Assembly: GCA_965140405.1 (NCBI GenBank)
Contig: OZ223208.1
Coordinates: 1,488,001-1,552,000, forward strand
DNA length: 64,000 nucleotides
Direction: 5' to 3'
Source: G963556115 sp963666605
Lineage (GTDB): Bacteria; Planctomycetota; SZUA-567
The translations under genes were made by a program, and so were the position numbers. Each line of letters opens with the position of its first letter. The first letter of the stretch is position 1. The notes beneath the pieces are model-generated. The model made no database searches and had not been told where the DNA came from. It was given only the letters and a program-made list of their open reading frames with translations. Below, piece by piece: positions 18,771 to 27,882 of the stretch.

Positions 18771-19061
18771 TATATTCAGACAATTATACTTGCCGTCTTT
18801 ATAATGACTGTGATATGCAATCAGTCACAGACAGAATGTAGAGTAAGCTTATACTTCGTCAAAATTAGAATATTTTTGGGATAAAATTTCTCTCAGAGGA
18901 ATGAACGAAAATTATAGACAATTTAGAATATTTATTGCTCTAAATTAAAAATCTTAGAATACAGTTGATCAGGATTTTACAGAGAAAGTAATCAATCTAG
19001 AGAAGGAAATTTGTAAAATTTCACATAAACAGAGCTACATATAATTTATAGGGAAATAGAA

Positions 19062-19577
19062 ATGCGTGTTGAAAAAACAAAACTAAATGGTGTAGTCACA
19101 GTCTACCTAGATGAATTTGAAGATCACCGTGGCACATATGTCGAATTGTACAACAAAGAACTCTATAATAATGCTGGAATAAACATAGACTTTGTGCAAG
19201 ATGATATCTCTACCTCAACAAAAGGAGTATTGCGTGGGTTACACGGTGATGAAGAAACTTATAAACTTATCTCATGCCTCAAGGGTAAATTCTATCTCAT
19301 AGTAGTAAATAATGACCATGCAAGCGATCAGTATAAGCAATGGCAGGCTTTTACACTATCTGAGAAAAATAGGATGCAGGTTATGATTCCACCAAAATTT
19401 GGTAATGGGCACTTGATACTTTCTGATTATGCAATTTTTCACTATAAGCAGAATACTTACTACAATCCGCGTGGGCAATTTACAATAAAGTGGAATGATC
19501 CAAAATTTGATTTTTGGTGGCCAATAAAAGAGCCAATACTATCAATGCGTGATGAACTTGGATATTATGTTGATTAG
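19062..19577 (+). CDS. dTDP-4-dehydrorhamnose 3,5-epimerase-like cupin
   Basis: A 171-residue RmlC-fold protein. It shows FEDHRGTYVELYN, GVLRGLHGD with the catalytic His of the RGLH motif, KLISCLKGKFYLIVVN, and IPPKFGNGHLILSD with the later GHLxLS element of the family. A nearby RmlC-type role in making a deoxy sugar fits the SDR dehydratase upstream and RmlB at 37733. The 290 nt before it hold no clear gene. It is followed closely by a methyltransferase. Confidence 0.75.
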   Translation: MRVEKTKLNGVVTVYLDEFEDHRGTYVELYNKELYNNAGINIDFVQDDISTSTKGVLRGLHGDEETYKLISCLKGKFYLIVVNNDHASDQYKQWQAFTLSEKNRMQVMIPPKFGNGHLILSDYAIFHYKQNTYYNPRGQFTIKWNDPKFDFWWPIKEPILSMRDELGYYVD

Positions 19578-19591
19578 GTGTAGATACAGTT

Positions 19592-20536
19592 ATGACAATA
19601 AGCAATAATAAATTTGAGTTTAGTATTTCTGAAGCCGATATTCTTAGTAGATTCGGTATAGATGCTAATATTCCTGATTATTTCTATGAATACTATCGTA
19701 AAGTTGATACCTCATGGCGATATCCAACTACGGAAGAAAAAGATGCTTATGTTATCTTAATATTACAGCGAATGTTATATTCACGAAAAAGCTCAGATAG
19801 GCAGGTTAACTATGAAGCATTCAATATTGGATGGCTGGAAAATCTAAATAAAATCTCTGAAAATGGAATTACCTTAGATAATGTTAAGCCTGGTTATTAT
19901 CGTGGTGTATCATATTTACTTTATGATAATAATTTGGTTATACCAAAGAATCCTCAGCTAAATTATGACCTTGCTATACTTTCAGCGATAGCTATTTTTA
20001 GCAAATATCTCTTTCAAGCATCAACAATTTATGAATTTGGCTGTGGAAGTGGCTTGAATATTTTTATATTGCATAAACTATTCCCAGATAAACAAATTGT
20101 TGGTCTTGATTGGTGTGAAAACGCTGTTGAGATTATCAATAGAATGAATGCACATTTGTCAAATAATATTCGAGGAGAAAGATTTGACATGCTGGCACCA
20201 GATGATTCGATGTCTATTGTAAATGACTCAATGTTTCTTACTTATACTTCCATGGAACAAATTGGAGTAAACTTCAAAGCTTTCTTTGATTTTATGCAAC
20301 AAAAATCACCTAAGAGGGTTATTCATTGGGAACCTTTTGTAGAAGCTTATGATGAGGGTAATTTCTGGCAATTACTTTCACATAATTATTGCCAAACACG
20401 TGGATATTTGAATGGCTTATACTCACATATTTCAGAGATAAGCACAACAGGAAAAATAAAGATTATAAATGATTCCTGCCCTGGATTTGGTGGAGAGTAT
20501 TATCTTCCTAATTTGTTGGTATGGGAGAGAGCTTAG
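19592..20536 (+). CDS. Class I SAM-dependent methyltransferase
   Basis: A 314-residue protein with an N-terminal extension of about 145 residues and a Rossmann methyltransferase core. Motif I is IYEFGCGSGLNIFIL, followed by IVGLDWCENAVEI and later EPFVEAYDEGNFW. It begins 14 nt after the epimerase gene. The substrate is probably a sugar or sugar-nucleotide of the island; it could also be a different small molecule. Confidence 0.75.
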   Translation: MTISNNKFEFSISEADILSRFGIDANIPDYFYEYYRKVDTSWRYPTTEEKDAYVILILQRMLYSRKSSDRQVNYEAFNIGWLENLNKISENGITLDNVKPGYYRGVSYLLYDNNLVIPKNPQLNYDLAILSAIAIFSKYLFQASTIYEFGCGSGLNIFILHKLFPDKQIVGLDWCENAVEIINRMNAHLSNNIRGERFDMLAPDDSMSIVNDSMFLTYTSMEQIGVNFKAFFDFMQQKSPKRVIHWEPFVEAYDEGNFWQLLSHNYCQTRGYLNGLYSHISEISTTGKIKIINDSCPGFGGEYYLPNLLVWERA

Positions 20537-20542
20537 GCATTA

Positions 20543-21292
20543 TTAATGCTCTAGATTTCCATAGATAAATTTTTGTGCAATACACTGAGCAGATTTATAA
20601 GATTCAGGGATACCTATATCTATAAATATTTCTTCACATGACATTCCAATAAGCTGTTCCTGTTCAATAGCAAACGGGAAAATGTTTTTCTCAAATGAAA
20701 CTGTACCTTGTGTTGAAATTGAGTCAATAAGAGACCTTTTTAAGTAGTATATACCTGCATTGATAAGCCCCTCTTCTTTGTTGCCAGATTTTTCAACAAA
20801 ATCTCGGATAATATTTTTTTCATCAATTATGACTTTGCCATAACGTGCAACATCATCAATTTTTTTTAGCAAGATCATTGCATTCACACCAGAATCAATA
20901 TAATACCTGCAAAATTTTAACAAGTTTACATCAAGGTATGAATCACCATTTGCAGTAATGATAAATTCAGTATCGATATGTTCTTTTGCATTTGCTATTG
21001 CTCCTGCTGTACCTAGTGGATCCTTTTCAACAGAGTACACTAGCTTCATTTCATTATAATTTGACCCATAATAATTCTCTACCTGATGAGATAAATATCC
21101 AGTACAGAGAATACACTTACTAATGCCAGCATGTGAAAACTGATTGAGAATATAATCAATGAATGGTCTGCCATTTACTTCTGCTAGAACCTTCTGTTTA
21201 TCACTTACACACTCTCTCAAGCGTGTACCAAATCCACCTGCAAGTATGCAACCTGTAAAATTACGTGTAATTGTTTTGTTTGAATTGTGCAT
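20543..21292 (-). CDS. hddC: Heptose-1-phosphate nucleotidyltransferase (HddC-like)
   Basis: A 249-residue nucleotidyltransferase with the G-G-x-G-T-R-L start (AGGFGTRL, residues 18-25), the downstream Lys-Pro-like KVLAEVNGRPFIDY, and NGDSYLDVN. Members of this family (HddC/WcbM type) make GDP-D-glycero-alpha-D-manno-heptose from the 1-phosphate. It lies next to and is co-oriented with the matching kinase gene, which supports the assignment. The call rests on that pairing as well as on motifs; a mannose-1-phosphate guanylyltransferase is the main alternative. Confidence 0.75.
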   Translation of the reverse strand: MHNSNKTITRNFTGCILAGGFGTRLRECVSDKQKVLAEVNGRPFIDYILNQFSHAGISKCILCTGYLSHQVENYYGSNYNEMKLVYSVEKDPLGTAGAIANAKEHIDTEFIITANGDSYLDVNLLKFCRYYIDSGVNAMILLKKIDDVARYGKVIIDEKNIIRDFVEKSGNKEEGLINAGIYYLKRSLIDSISTQGTVSFEKNIFPFAIEQEQLIGMSCEEIFIDIGIPESYKSAQCIAQKFIYGNLEH

Positions 21293-21311
21293 TGATATTT
21301 CGCGATCATAA

Positions 21312-22316
21312 TTAATCTATGTCATAAGGTTTTGTTGCAGAGTAATAGACAACTTGCGAACCTAAATTTTCGAAATTAAATGGGACTTGAAGGAATTCAT
21401 TAAATTCAGAGAAGAATCTTTTACGATTCTCAAGAGGAACATAAAAAAGAAAGAATCCTCCCCCTCCTGCGCCACATATTTTCCCACCCAATGCTCCAGC
21501 ATCAAGTGCCCGCTGGTAGATACAATCCATATCTTTTGTTGATACTTTATCGCTTAACGAGCGTTTTATTTTCCAACTTTCATTAAGCAACCGTCCGAAA
21601 TCCTTTAAATCTCCAGAAGAGCTTAGAATTTTAATCGCCTCATCAACCATAGATTTTAGTTCAAGTAGTTCGGTCTTTTTTGATTTGGTATTCTTCAAAA
21701 GGTCTTCTGTAATATCTGTGGACACTCTCCAGATGTCAGTATAGATAAGAATGAGCTCATCGCTTAACAGCTCAATTCTTTCTTGGGGAATTGTCATAGG
21801 TGTTACCCAGAAATTATCCTTACCTGAGAAGGAAATCTTATTGAACCCACCAAAAGAGGTTGCTATTTGATCTTGAAAGCCAACATTATCTCCAATCATT
21901 TCACGTTCAACATGAATTGCTAGCTTTGCAGCCTGACGCTTACTTATCATTTGTGAGGAAAGTCCAGATAAAGCATTTAAAAAACCAACACAGAAGGCAG
22001 AGCTTGAGCCAACACCAGAATATGAAGGAAGGTCACCACTATGTGATACTTCAACCCCTCCCTTAAATGAGAGGTATCTAAGGCACTCTCTAACAGAATT
22101 ATGCTGGATATCATCAATTTCCTTGCATTGTTCAGTTATACTATATCTAATGGAGTAATCAAAACTCAAAAAAGGAGGAAGTACTCTACATGTAATATAA
22201 CAGTAATGATTGATAGATGTGCTAAGAACACACCCTCCGTGTTCTTGGAAAAATTCAGGAAAATCAGTCCCGCCCCCAAAAAAGGAGATTCTAAAAGGTG
22301 TTCTTGTTATTATCAT
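21312..22316 (-). CDS. hddA: GHMP kinase, D-glycero-D-manno-heptose 7-phosphate kinase-like (HddA)
   Basis: A protein of about 334 residues. I start it at ATG 22316 because the family begins at the MIITRTPFRISFFGGGTDF segment; an in-frame TTG 21 codons upstream would add a non-conserved tail. The N-terminal TPFRISFFGGGTDFP, the central glycine-rich Ser loop YSGVGSSSAFCVG (GHMP motif 2), and the C-terminal GGKICGAGGGGFFLFY (motif 3) are all present. With HddC next door it should channel heptose 7-phosphate to GDP-heptose. No GmhA/GmhB genes are in the window, so they must lie elsewhere or the KdsD-like isomerase may not cover the step. Confidence 0.8.
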   Translation of the reverse strand: MIITRTPFRISFFGGGTDFPEFFQEHGGCVLSTSINHYCYITCRVLPPFLSFDYSIRYSITEQCKEIDDIQHNSVRECLRYLSFKGGVEVSHSGDLPSYSGVGSSSAFCVGFLNALSGLSSQMISKRQAAKLAIHVEREMIGDNVGFQDQIATSFGGFNKISFSGKDNFWVTPMTIPQERIELLSDELILIYTDIWRVSTDITEDLLKNTKSKKTELLELKSMVDEAIKILSSSGDLKDFGRLLNESWKIKRSLSDKVSTKDMDCIYQRALDAGALGGKICGAGGGGFFLFYVPLENRKRFFSEFNEFLQVPFNFENLGSQVVYYSATKPYDID

Positions 22317-22609
22317 ATAGATTACTTTATTAAATTGAGTTTTTATATTTAGTATAGGGTTATCAATACTTCGTAGCAAGAAAAAACTTACATTGGTTAT
22401 TATTTACATTGAAAGTTCATATTAAAAACGTATAATTTTAATTTGTGAATTTACTGATATTTTTGTAACTGTTGAAATGTAAGTAGTTATTTAAGAATCG
22501 TAATACTTTTTACTCGTTGTGCTATATTTTTTACTATACTATTCAGCAATTAATGCAAAATAGTTTTTGCAAATATTTCTTTCCTCATATCAATAATAGG
22601 ATATAAAAG

Positions 22610-23266
22610 TTGAATATAGAAAAAGCGAATCAAATTGCAATTGCTACTTTTCAAGAGTACTCCGACCATTATGGCTATCTACGATCTCTTGTTGAGGAGT
22701 TACCTGTTGATAATAATCAGTGCCCAGTTCCAACTTATACATATCCAGCAATAGACTATTTAAAAAAATTGGATTTTACTAAGTCAAGCTTTTTTGGGTA
22801 TAATGCAGGCTTGAGTTCACTATGGTGGGCTCACAACGCAATGTCAGTAATTACGATTGAAACTAATATAAATATTCACAACTACATTGGCACAAAGGGT
22901 GGAGATAACTTGGTAACAATTAATATTCACGCTGATGACACAGATTCTTACTTGACTGCTATAAAACAAGAATCCATGAAATTTGATGTTATTGAAATCT
23001 CAGGCGAGTCAAGTGCTTCCTGCGCAGAGCAACTGAAGGAGCTAGTTGAAGCAGGTGAACAAGTGCCTCGGTTAATTATTCTTAATAACTCATCTATGGC
23101 GATAGATACCCATAAAGTATTATCAAGTTTTGATAACTATATACCTGTTGACTTTTGCGGTATAGGGCCACGAGCGAATAAAATATCAACAACTACATTT
23201 TATATATCAACCAACATAAATTGTCATGTTATTTTAAGTCCGAACCCAATTTTATATATCAACTAA
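22610..23266 (+). CDS. Methyltransferase-like protein with duplicated tail
   Basis: A 218-residue protein from a TTG start at 22610 (the upstream ribosome site is weak). The middle resembles a class I methyltransferase of the type found in glycan clusters: a YNAGLSSLWWAHNA segment corresponds to the usual YGSGxSTLWWA motif I, with VITIET for the acidic strand and DFCGIGPRANK near the C-terminus. The canonical Gly and Ser of motif I are altered, so activity is uncertain. The last codons run into a 52-bp tandem duplication (23198-23301), which has given the protein a new C-terminal tail. It may be a gene on its way to decay. Confidence 0.6.
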   Translation: MNIEKANQIAIATFQEYSDHYGYLRSLVEELPVDNNQCPVPTYTYPAIDYLKKLDFTKSSFFGYNAGLSSLWWAHNAMSVITIETNINIHNYIGTKGGDNLVTINIHADDTDSYLTAIKQESMKFDVIEISGESSASCAEQLKELVEAGEQVPRLIILNNSSMAIDTHKVLSSFDNYIPVDFCGIGPRANKISTTTFYISTNINCHVILSPNPILYIN

Positions 23267-23301
23267 CATAAATTGCCATGTTAATTTAAGACCGAACTCA
23301 A
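23198..23301 (+). repeat. Tandem duplication, two 52-bp units
   Basis: The units at 23198-23249 and 23250-23301 both start TTTTATATATCAAC and differ at five positions. The first unit encodes the end of the methyltransferase-like gene; the second adds its present stop codon. The divergence means the duplication is not recent. Confidence 0.85.
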
Positions 23302-24384
23302 CGCTTAAGTAAAAAGTAATAGTGAGGAGGGCGGTAAGTATCGACTAAGATGGTTTACTCTTTATTATTAGACGAGAGTAGTACTATTACCACTTTTCTC
23401 CAGAAGATCGTATCGTAATTTAGCCGTTTTTGCAAGTAATTTTTTAAGAAAGAATAGCTGATATATAAAATGTACATCAAAGTGCGATTTATAGAGAAAT
23501 CAGACGTTACTCTGTAAAGAGTTGATATAAACATAAGTAAATAAACGGTAAAGTTGTTGATAGAAAGAGTAAATTAAGAATAGACGACTTGATGGATTAG
23601 TGGATAGATATATTGTTAATACATTGTTGAGAAAATTTTGCTTGAACTAATATTAGAAGTTATGTGCGAGGATACGTGCGTGTGTCTGAGCTTTTCATGA
23701 ATTAAGCTGTCAGCTTGGTAATAAAGTCAATGAATAAGGTGGAAGGCTATATTGTAAGTAGAGAGCTGATAGTAGTAAGCGTAAGAATAGAAAAAGTGCA
23801 AAATCTTCATAATATAGGAAGAATTTGAAATACTGTTCGTCTTGAGAAGCGTCTCTTGTGGCGTATTAATTGCAAACGCTTTGGCGAGTGAGAGCCGCTA
23901 TTGTCAGTGTTGTAGGGTGTTCTGACTGTCTTTTAACGCTTATTTAGAGTAAGAGTGATTTGTAAAAGTTTGGGTATGTTTAAGAACAACACCATAGACA
24001 TGGTATATGGTAAGATTATAGGATTTTTTTATATAAGGTTTATAGTATTATATCAGAAGATAAAATTTGCTTGTCATGAAGATATTAATAAACTGTTTGT
24101 TGCAAAAATTGTTTTCTGCCATGCTTTTGTCTCTTAAGAGAGTAGCAATAAAGAGGCTATAAGTGGGTTCTAAATCCAAATACCTAATGGATATGAGATT
24201 TAATAATTTCTCTCTTTTAGTTAAAACTAGTCGAGAATATGGTTAATAGTCTATTTAGGAATAGGCTGTGATTTAGAAGATGCTAGGGGTATATAAATGA
24301 GATTATAAATAGTGTTAAGTATTGCAATCGATACTTAAATTCAAGCTTAATTTAACCACTATTACTCTAAAATATAGGAATGCC
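23302..24384 (+). other. Decayed region with possible IS30-like transposase remnants
   Basis: About 1 kb without an intact gene. Around 23390-23520 one frame reads FSPEDRIVI, then after stops, HQSAIYREIRR, the arrangement of the IS30-family helix-turn-helix; further lysine/arginine-rich pieces follow to about 23900. Stops and frameshifts are frequent and no terminal repeats were found, so the identification is weak. The last 80 nt before 24385 hold a ribosome site (AGGA) for the next gene. Confidence 0.35.
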
Positions 24385-25314
24385 ATGCAAAATAATCCTG
24401 AAATCCAATTTAATGACATAGTTGTATATATTACTGCTTGGTCACGACCTTCTGTAACATACCAGTTGTTGCAGCAACTCCGAAAGGTGGCTCCTCCTGT
24501 TTTGCTTATTCAGTGTGATGGCCCACGCCCAAATATTATTGGTGATAAAACCAAGGTAAATCTTGTGAGGGATATCTTTGAACGTGAAATAGATTGGGAT
24601 TGTAAAATATACAGGAAGTACCTTGACGTCAATGTTGGTATGCTTGAGGTTTGTGGTAAGGGAGAATTTACTACAAATAACGGTGAGATATATGAGTTTA
24701 ACAATGATTCAAGAATGATATATTTAGAAGATGATGATCTGCCTTCTGTAGATTTTTTTAAGTTTTGCATTGAAATGCTTGAAAAGTATAATGACAATGA
24801 TAACGTTTGGTGGATATCTGGCAATAATTTTCAATATGGTATTACCCGTGGTAAAGCAAGTTACTATTTTTCATATCAGTCACATGGATGGGGCTGTGCA
24901 AGGTGGTATAGAAAAGATATTGATTTTGAAAAGAAACATTCACAACTCAAAGACGCATTTGATAAGATTGAAAAAGGGGAATTACACTTTCCTAAGGGTG
25001 TTCCTGATTATATTAAAAATTATATTATGATGCAGTGTAGAAGAGTTTATTATGGAGACTTAAAGTATGTAACGGATGATTTTCTACGAAATCTTTATGT
25101 TTATTTGTATGATAAATTTACCGTTATACCAAATGTAAATTTAGTACAAAATATTGGTTTTTCACCAGTTGATGGCACTAACTGTCTAAATCCAAACAGT
25201 ATACTTTCTGTAGAGACAAAACCGATGAAATTCCCTCTAATACACCCCGATAAAGTTGTTGTTGACACTGAAGCGGATGAGTTCTATTATAAAAAAGTTA
25301 CCAACATGCATTGA
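24385..25314 (+). CDS. Glycosyltransferase (GT-A fold), likely family 2-related
   Basis: A 309-residue protein. AGGA at 24376-24379 five nt before ATG 24385 sets the start; an upstream in-frame ATG adds a poor N-terminus. VVYITAWSRPSVTYQLL and LLIQCDGPRP open a GT-A fold. MIYLEDDDLPSVDFFKF gives the DxD-type acidic cluster (LEDDDL) and the WWISGNN and HGWGCARW motifs resemble sugar-nucleotide glycosyltransferases of surface glycan loci. It is the last clear member of the glycan island. Donor and acceptor unknown. Confidence 0.75.
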   Translation: MQNNPEIQFNDIVVYITAWSRPSVTYQLLQQLRKVAPPVLLIQCDGPRPNIIGDKTKVNLVRDIFEREIDWDCKIYRKYLDVNVGMLEVCGKGEFTTNNGEIYEFNNDSRMIYLEDDDLPSVDFFKFCIEMLEKYNDNDNVWWISGNNFQYGITRGKASYYFSYQSHGWGCARWYRKDIDFEKKHSQLKDAFDKIEKGELHFPKGVPDYIKNYIMMQCRRVYYGDLKYVTDDFLRNLYVYLYDKFTVIPNVNLVQNIGFSPVDGTNCLNPNSILSVETKPMKFPLIHPDKVVVDTEADEFYYKKVTNMH

Positions 25315-25369
25315 CATAGAAATAGTGTACACGGTCTTACAGTATTTAATTAGATTGAGGTGTTATTTG

Positions 25370-25639
25370 TTGGATAGCGAAAAAATTGCAGATATATGCA
25401 AAGTTTTGTCGGTTGATACCCGGATTAAAATGATTGGGTTATTGAAGGGTAGAACTTTGTGCGTAAATGCTCTGGCAAAAAATCTTTGTATTTCACCTGC
25501 AGCTGTTTCTCAACATTTGCGAATATTAAGAAGTGCAAATCTTGTGATAGCTGATAAGCAAGGATACTTTGTGCACTATAGTGTTAATACTGAAACCTTG
25601 GATAGTTGGAATAAAGTAGTTAAAAATTTATTTGATTAA
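25370..25639 (+). CDS. ArsR/SmtB-family transcriptional regulator
   Basis: An 89-residue winged-helix protein from TTG 25370, chosen for the GAGGT site 8 nt upstream and the family's usual length; a longer frame extends into the preceding gene. The HTH is CISPAAVSQHLRILRSANLV and the wing is DKQGYFVHYSVN. In place of the ELCVCDL metal-binding helix of ArsR it reads TLCVNALAKNLC, so two cysteines are present but not the CxC pair; a metal ligand set is possible but not certain. It precedes a small Cys-rich protein gene by 79 nt, the arrangement of SmtB with metallothionein. Confidence 0.85.
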   Translation: MDSEKIADICKVLSVDTRIKMIGLLKGRTLCVNALAKNLCISPAAVSQHLRILRSANLVIADKQGYFVHYSVNTETLDSWNKVVKNLFD

Positions 25640-25718
25640 GTAGAGCGCTATAGAAGTTATTTTTATTTGTTTGCGCATAAGGTATATGCGCAGTTACTTA
25701 AATACTAAAGGAGATATT

Positions 25719-25859
25719 ATGTGTGGAAATAAATTAGATTGTAATTGTTCTACTGAAAAAGAAAGTGACTCTAGCAAATATTCTGATGATGCAAAGAAGA
25801 AGTGTGGTTGTCTTGATAACCCGTCAAAACCTTGCGACAATAATGATAAAAGTAAGTAA
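25719..25859 (+). CDS. Small Cys-rich, metallothionein-like protein
   Basis: A 46-residue protein with a strong ribosome site (AAAGGAG) before ATG 25719. Six cysteines: 2, 8, 10, 29, 31 and 39. The two CxC pairs (8/10 and 29/31) and the Lys/Asp/Ser-rich remainder, without aromatic residues except Tyr21, are typical of a metal-thiolate protein. It lies directly downstream of an ArsR-type regulator, suggesting metal-responsive expression. It does not match the SmtA/BmtA pattern exactly and has no His cluster. Function is inferred from cysteine content and context. Confidence 0.6.
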   Translation: MCGNKLDCNCSTEKESDSSKYSDDAKKKCGCLDNPSKPCDNNDKSK

Positions 25860-26116
25860 TAAGTAATAGTAAAGATCTAGTTGGTAAGATATTCGAATTA
25901 TTCTCTTTTTCCAGTGTTATTATTCTTGAGCAAAAGTTAATTTAGGGAGTATGTTAAAAGGTAGTACTCTAAATAGTTGTCAGAATTTTACTTTATGGTT
26001 TATATTTCATTAGAGTAATATGCATACAATAATAAAATAAGTATTGGGTGTTAGAGTGAGCTATATGAATAGTAATTTAACAATTTTGTTAGAGATTTCA
26101 TATATTTTATGGAAAT

Positions 26117-26156
26117 CAATTACAGGTATGCAGATTCTTCTGCATACCTGTAATTG
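26117..26156 (+). repeat. Perfect 18-bp inverted repeat (hairpin)
   Basis: The arm 26117-26134 (CAATTACAGGTATGCAGA) pairs perfectly with 26139-26156 across a 4-nt loop. No T-run follows on either strand. Likely an RNA hairpin that ends or protects the upstream transcript; it closely resembles other hairpins at gene ends in this window. Confidence 0.8.
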
Positions 26157-26343
26157 TAAATGAGTAGCATAGCCAAAGTAAGATTGTTATAACTATTTTA
26201 CATATGGGTATTTATAACGATCATATGATATTTAAGCCATAAATATCTACAATATAACTATTAGTAATATAGTTAGTTACAAAAATGATAGCTTGCTGAA
26301 CAATTATGTATATATGTAAGTGTATATTAATGCCATTATAATC

Positions 26344-26390
26344 ACAAGATCCCTTATTATGTGTTAAATAGAGCATAATCTCTTGTTTTT
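26344..26390 (+). terminator. Possible terminator or attenuator
   Basis: ACAAGA (26344-26349) and ATTATG pair with CATAAT and TCTTGT across an internal loop and a 12-nt apical loop, followed by a T-run. It lies about 100 nt before modA, so it could end an upstream RNA or attenuate the modA message. Confidence 0.45.
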
Positions 26391-26436
26391 AGTATAAACT
26401 AAAAAAAATAAAAGTATTATAAATTGTGGTATAACT

Positions 26437-26484
26437 CTTGTTGTTAAGCAGAACACGAAGTAGTCATATGTTAATAACAAGGAG
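26437..26484 (+). promoter_or_regulatory. Hairpin that overlaps the modA ribosome binding site
   Basis: CTTGTTGTTAA (26437-26447) can pair with TTAATAACAAG (26471-26481), 11 bp with one G-U, looping out 23 nt. The second arm takes the first three bases of the AAGGAG site (26479-26484) before ATG 26491, so it could limit translation of modA unless opened. Whether it is regulated is unknown. Confidence 0.45.
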
Positions 26485-26490
26485 ATAGAT

Positions 26491-27204
26491 ATGAAGATTT
26501 TGCTCATACTGTGTTTGGTCTTTTGTAGTAGTACAGTACTATTTGCAGATGATCAGGGTGATGATATCTATATCGTCTGTGCAGCAGGGTATAAACTCCC
26601 TATAAAAGAGCTGATAGTAAAGTATGAAGCTAGTTCAAATCATAAAATAAATGCTATTTTTGGTAATATGCAAACTATTACGACCTATGTAAAGAAGTCT
26701 GGAGAGGTCTCGCTAATTATTGGTGATGCTAATTTTATTAAAAAATCAAAGATAACCACAAAAAATCGAGTAAAGTTGGGCAATGGTAAGCTTATCTTGG
26801 TCTATCAGAAGGATATTAATCTCACAAAACCAGAGGACTTGGATAGTGAAAGTATTACGCGTATTGGTATACCAGATCCTAAAAAGGCAATTTATGGTAA
26901 AGCAGCAATCGAGTATTTAAAAACATACGGCTTATATAATCTGGTTAAAGATAAACTATTGGTACTAAAAACAGTTCCCCAGGTAACTTCATATCTCAAA
27001 ACAGGAAATATCGATGTAGGGCTAATTAATGTGACAGATTATGAAAAGCTTGAAGGCGGCGACTTTAAAAGCATAAAAATAAGTTCGGATGCTTATGAAG
27101 AAATAATAATAGAGGCAGGAATGATTACTACAAAAGCAGATAGCTTTTACAAGTATTTACAATCTGAGGAGTCAAAAAAGATATTTAAAAGATATGGATT
27201 ATAA
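26491..27204 (+). CDS. modA: Molybdate/tungstate-type ABC substrate-binding protein
   Basis: A 237-residue secreted protein: signal peptide residues 1-19 (ending ...STVLFA), then a type-II binding-protein fold (IYIVCAAGYKLPIKEL start, QTITTYVKKSGEVSLIIGDANF, IGIPDPKKAIYGKAAIEYL, NIDVGLINVTDY). The VCAAGYKLPIKELI segment and GD/IPDP...YGKAA pattern are those of ModA oxyanion-binding proteins. The stop overlaps the start of the permease gene by one base. AAGGAG precedes the ATG. A tungstate or another oxyanion is an equally good ligand. Confidence 0.8.
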   Translation: MKILLILCLVFCSSTVLFADDQGDDIYIVCAAGYKLPIKELIVKYEASSNHKINAIFGNMQTITTYVKKSGEVSLIIGDANFIKKSKITTKNRVKLGNGKLILVYQKDINLTKPEDLDSESITRIGIPDPKKAIYGKAAIEYLKTYGLYNLVKDKLLVLKTVPQVTSYLKTGNIDVGLINVTDYEKLEGGDFKSIKISSDAYEEIIIEAGMITTKADSFYKYLQSEESKKIFKRYGL

Positions 27205-27857
27205 TGTTTAATGAAGATTTTAGTAATTCATTATTACTTACAGGACAAATAATACTAGTGGTAACAATACCATTGATTGTATTCTCATTGCTTATAGCAT
27301 ATTTTTCGCAATTGAAAAATAAGTATTTAGACTTTATAATAGAGCTTATTATTAATATACCAATAATATTTCCGCCGATAGGGATAGGATTTTTATTAGT
27401 ATTTTGCTTTAGTAAGAATAGTATAATTGGGCAGATATTTGATATCAATCTAGTATTTTCATTCACTGGGATATGTGTTGCAGCGTTTCTAACTGGAATC
27501 CCATTTATTACTAGATCGGTAATAGCCGCTAATAATGATAATTTAAATCGACTCAGTGAAGCAGCCTACACATTGGGGCGGGGAAAAATTAATACTTTTG
27601 TATTTGTTATTGTGCCGTTAATAATGAATAATATTCTTCATGGTCTTATTTTAGCAATAGGGCGGATAGTTGGTGAGGTGGGTATTACAATGATGATAGG
27701 TGGTAATATTCAAGGTAAGACTACAACGGTATCGTTAGAGATTTATAATGCTGTTCTTGATGGTGAAAATAACAGAGCACTTATGTTGGCAATAATCTTA
27801 TTTGTATTTTCATTTATGCTGTTTTACTTTATTAGGCTTATAGGTAGTAAGATTTAG
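27204..27857 (+). CDS. modB: ModB-type ABC transporter permease
   Basis: A 217-residue integral membrane protein with about five or six helices. The cytoplasmic EAA loop is visible: EAAYTLGRGKINTFVFVIVPL. ATG 27204 overlaps the last base of modA. No ModC ATPase gene follows in this window, so the transporter must borrow an ATPase encoded elsewhere, or the missing partner has been lost. Confidence 0.85.
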   Translation: MFNEDFSNSLLLTGQIILVVTIPLIVFSLLIAYFSQLKNKYLDFIIELIINIPIIFPPIGIGFLLVFCFSKNSIIGQIFDINLVFSFTGICVAAFLTGIPFITRSVIAANNDNLNRLSEAAYTLGRGKINTFVFVIVPLIMNNILHGLILAIGRIVGEVGITMMIGGNIQGKTTTVSLEIYNAVLDGENNRALMLAIILFVFSFMLFYFIRLIGSKI

Positions 27858-27882
27858 GCTGGAAGAACAATAAGGAGAGGTA

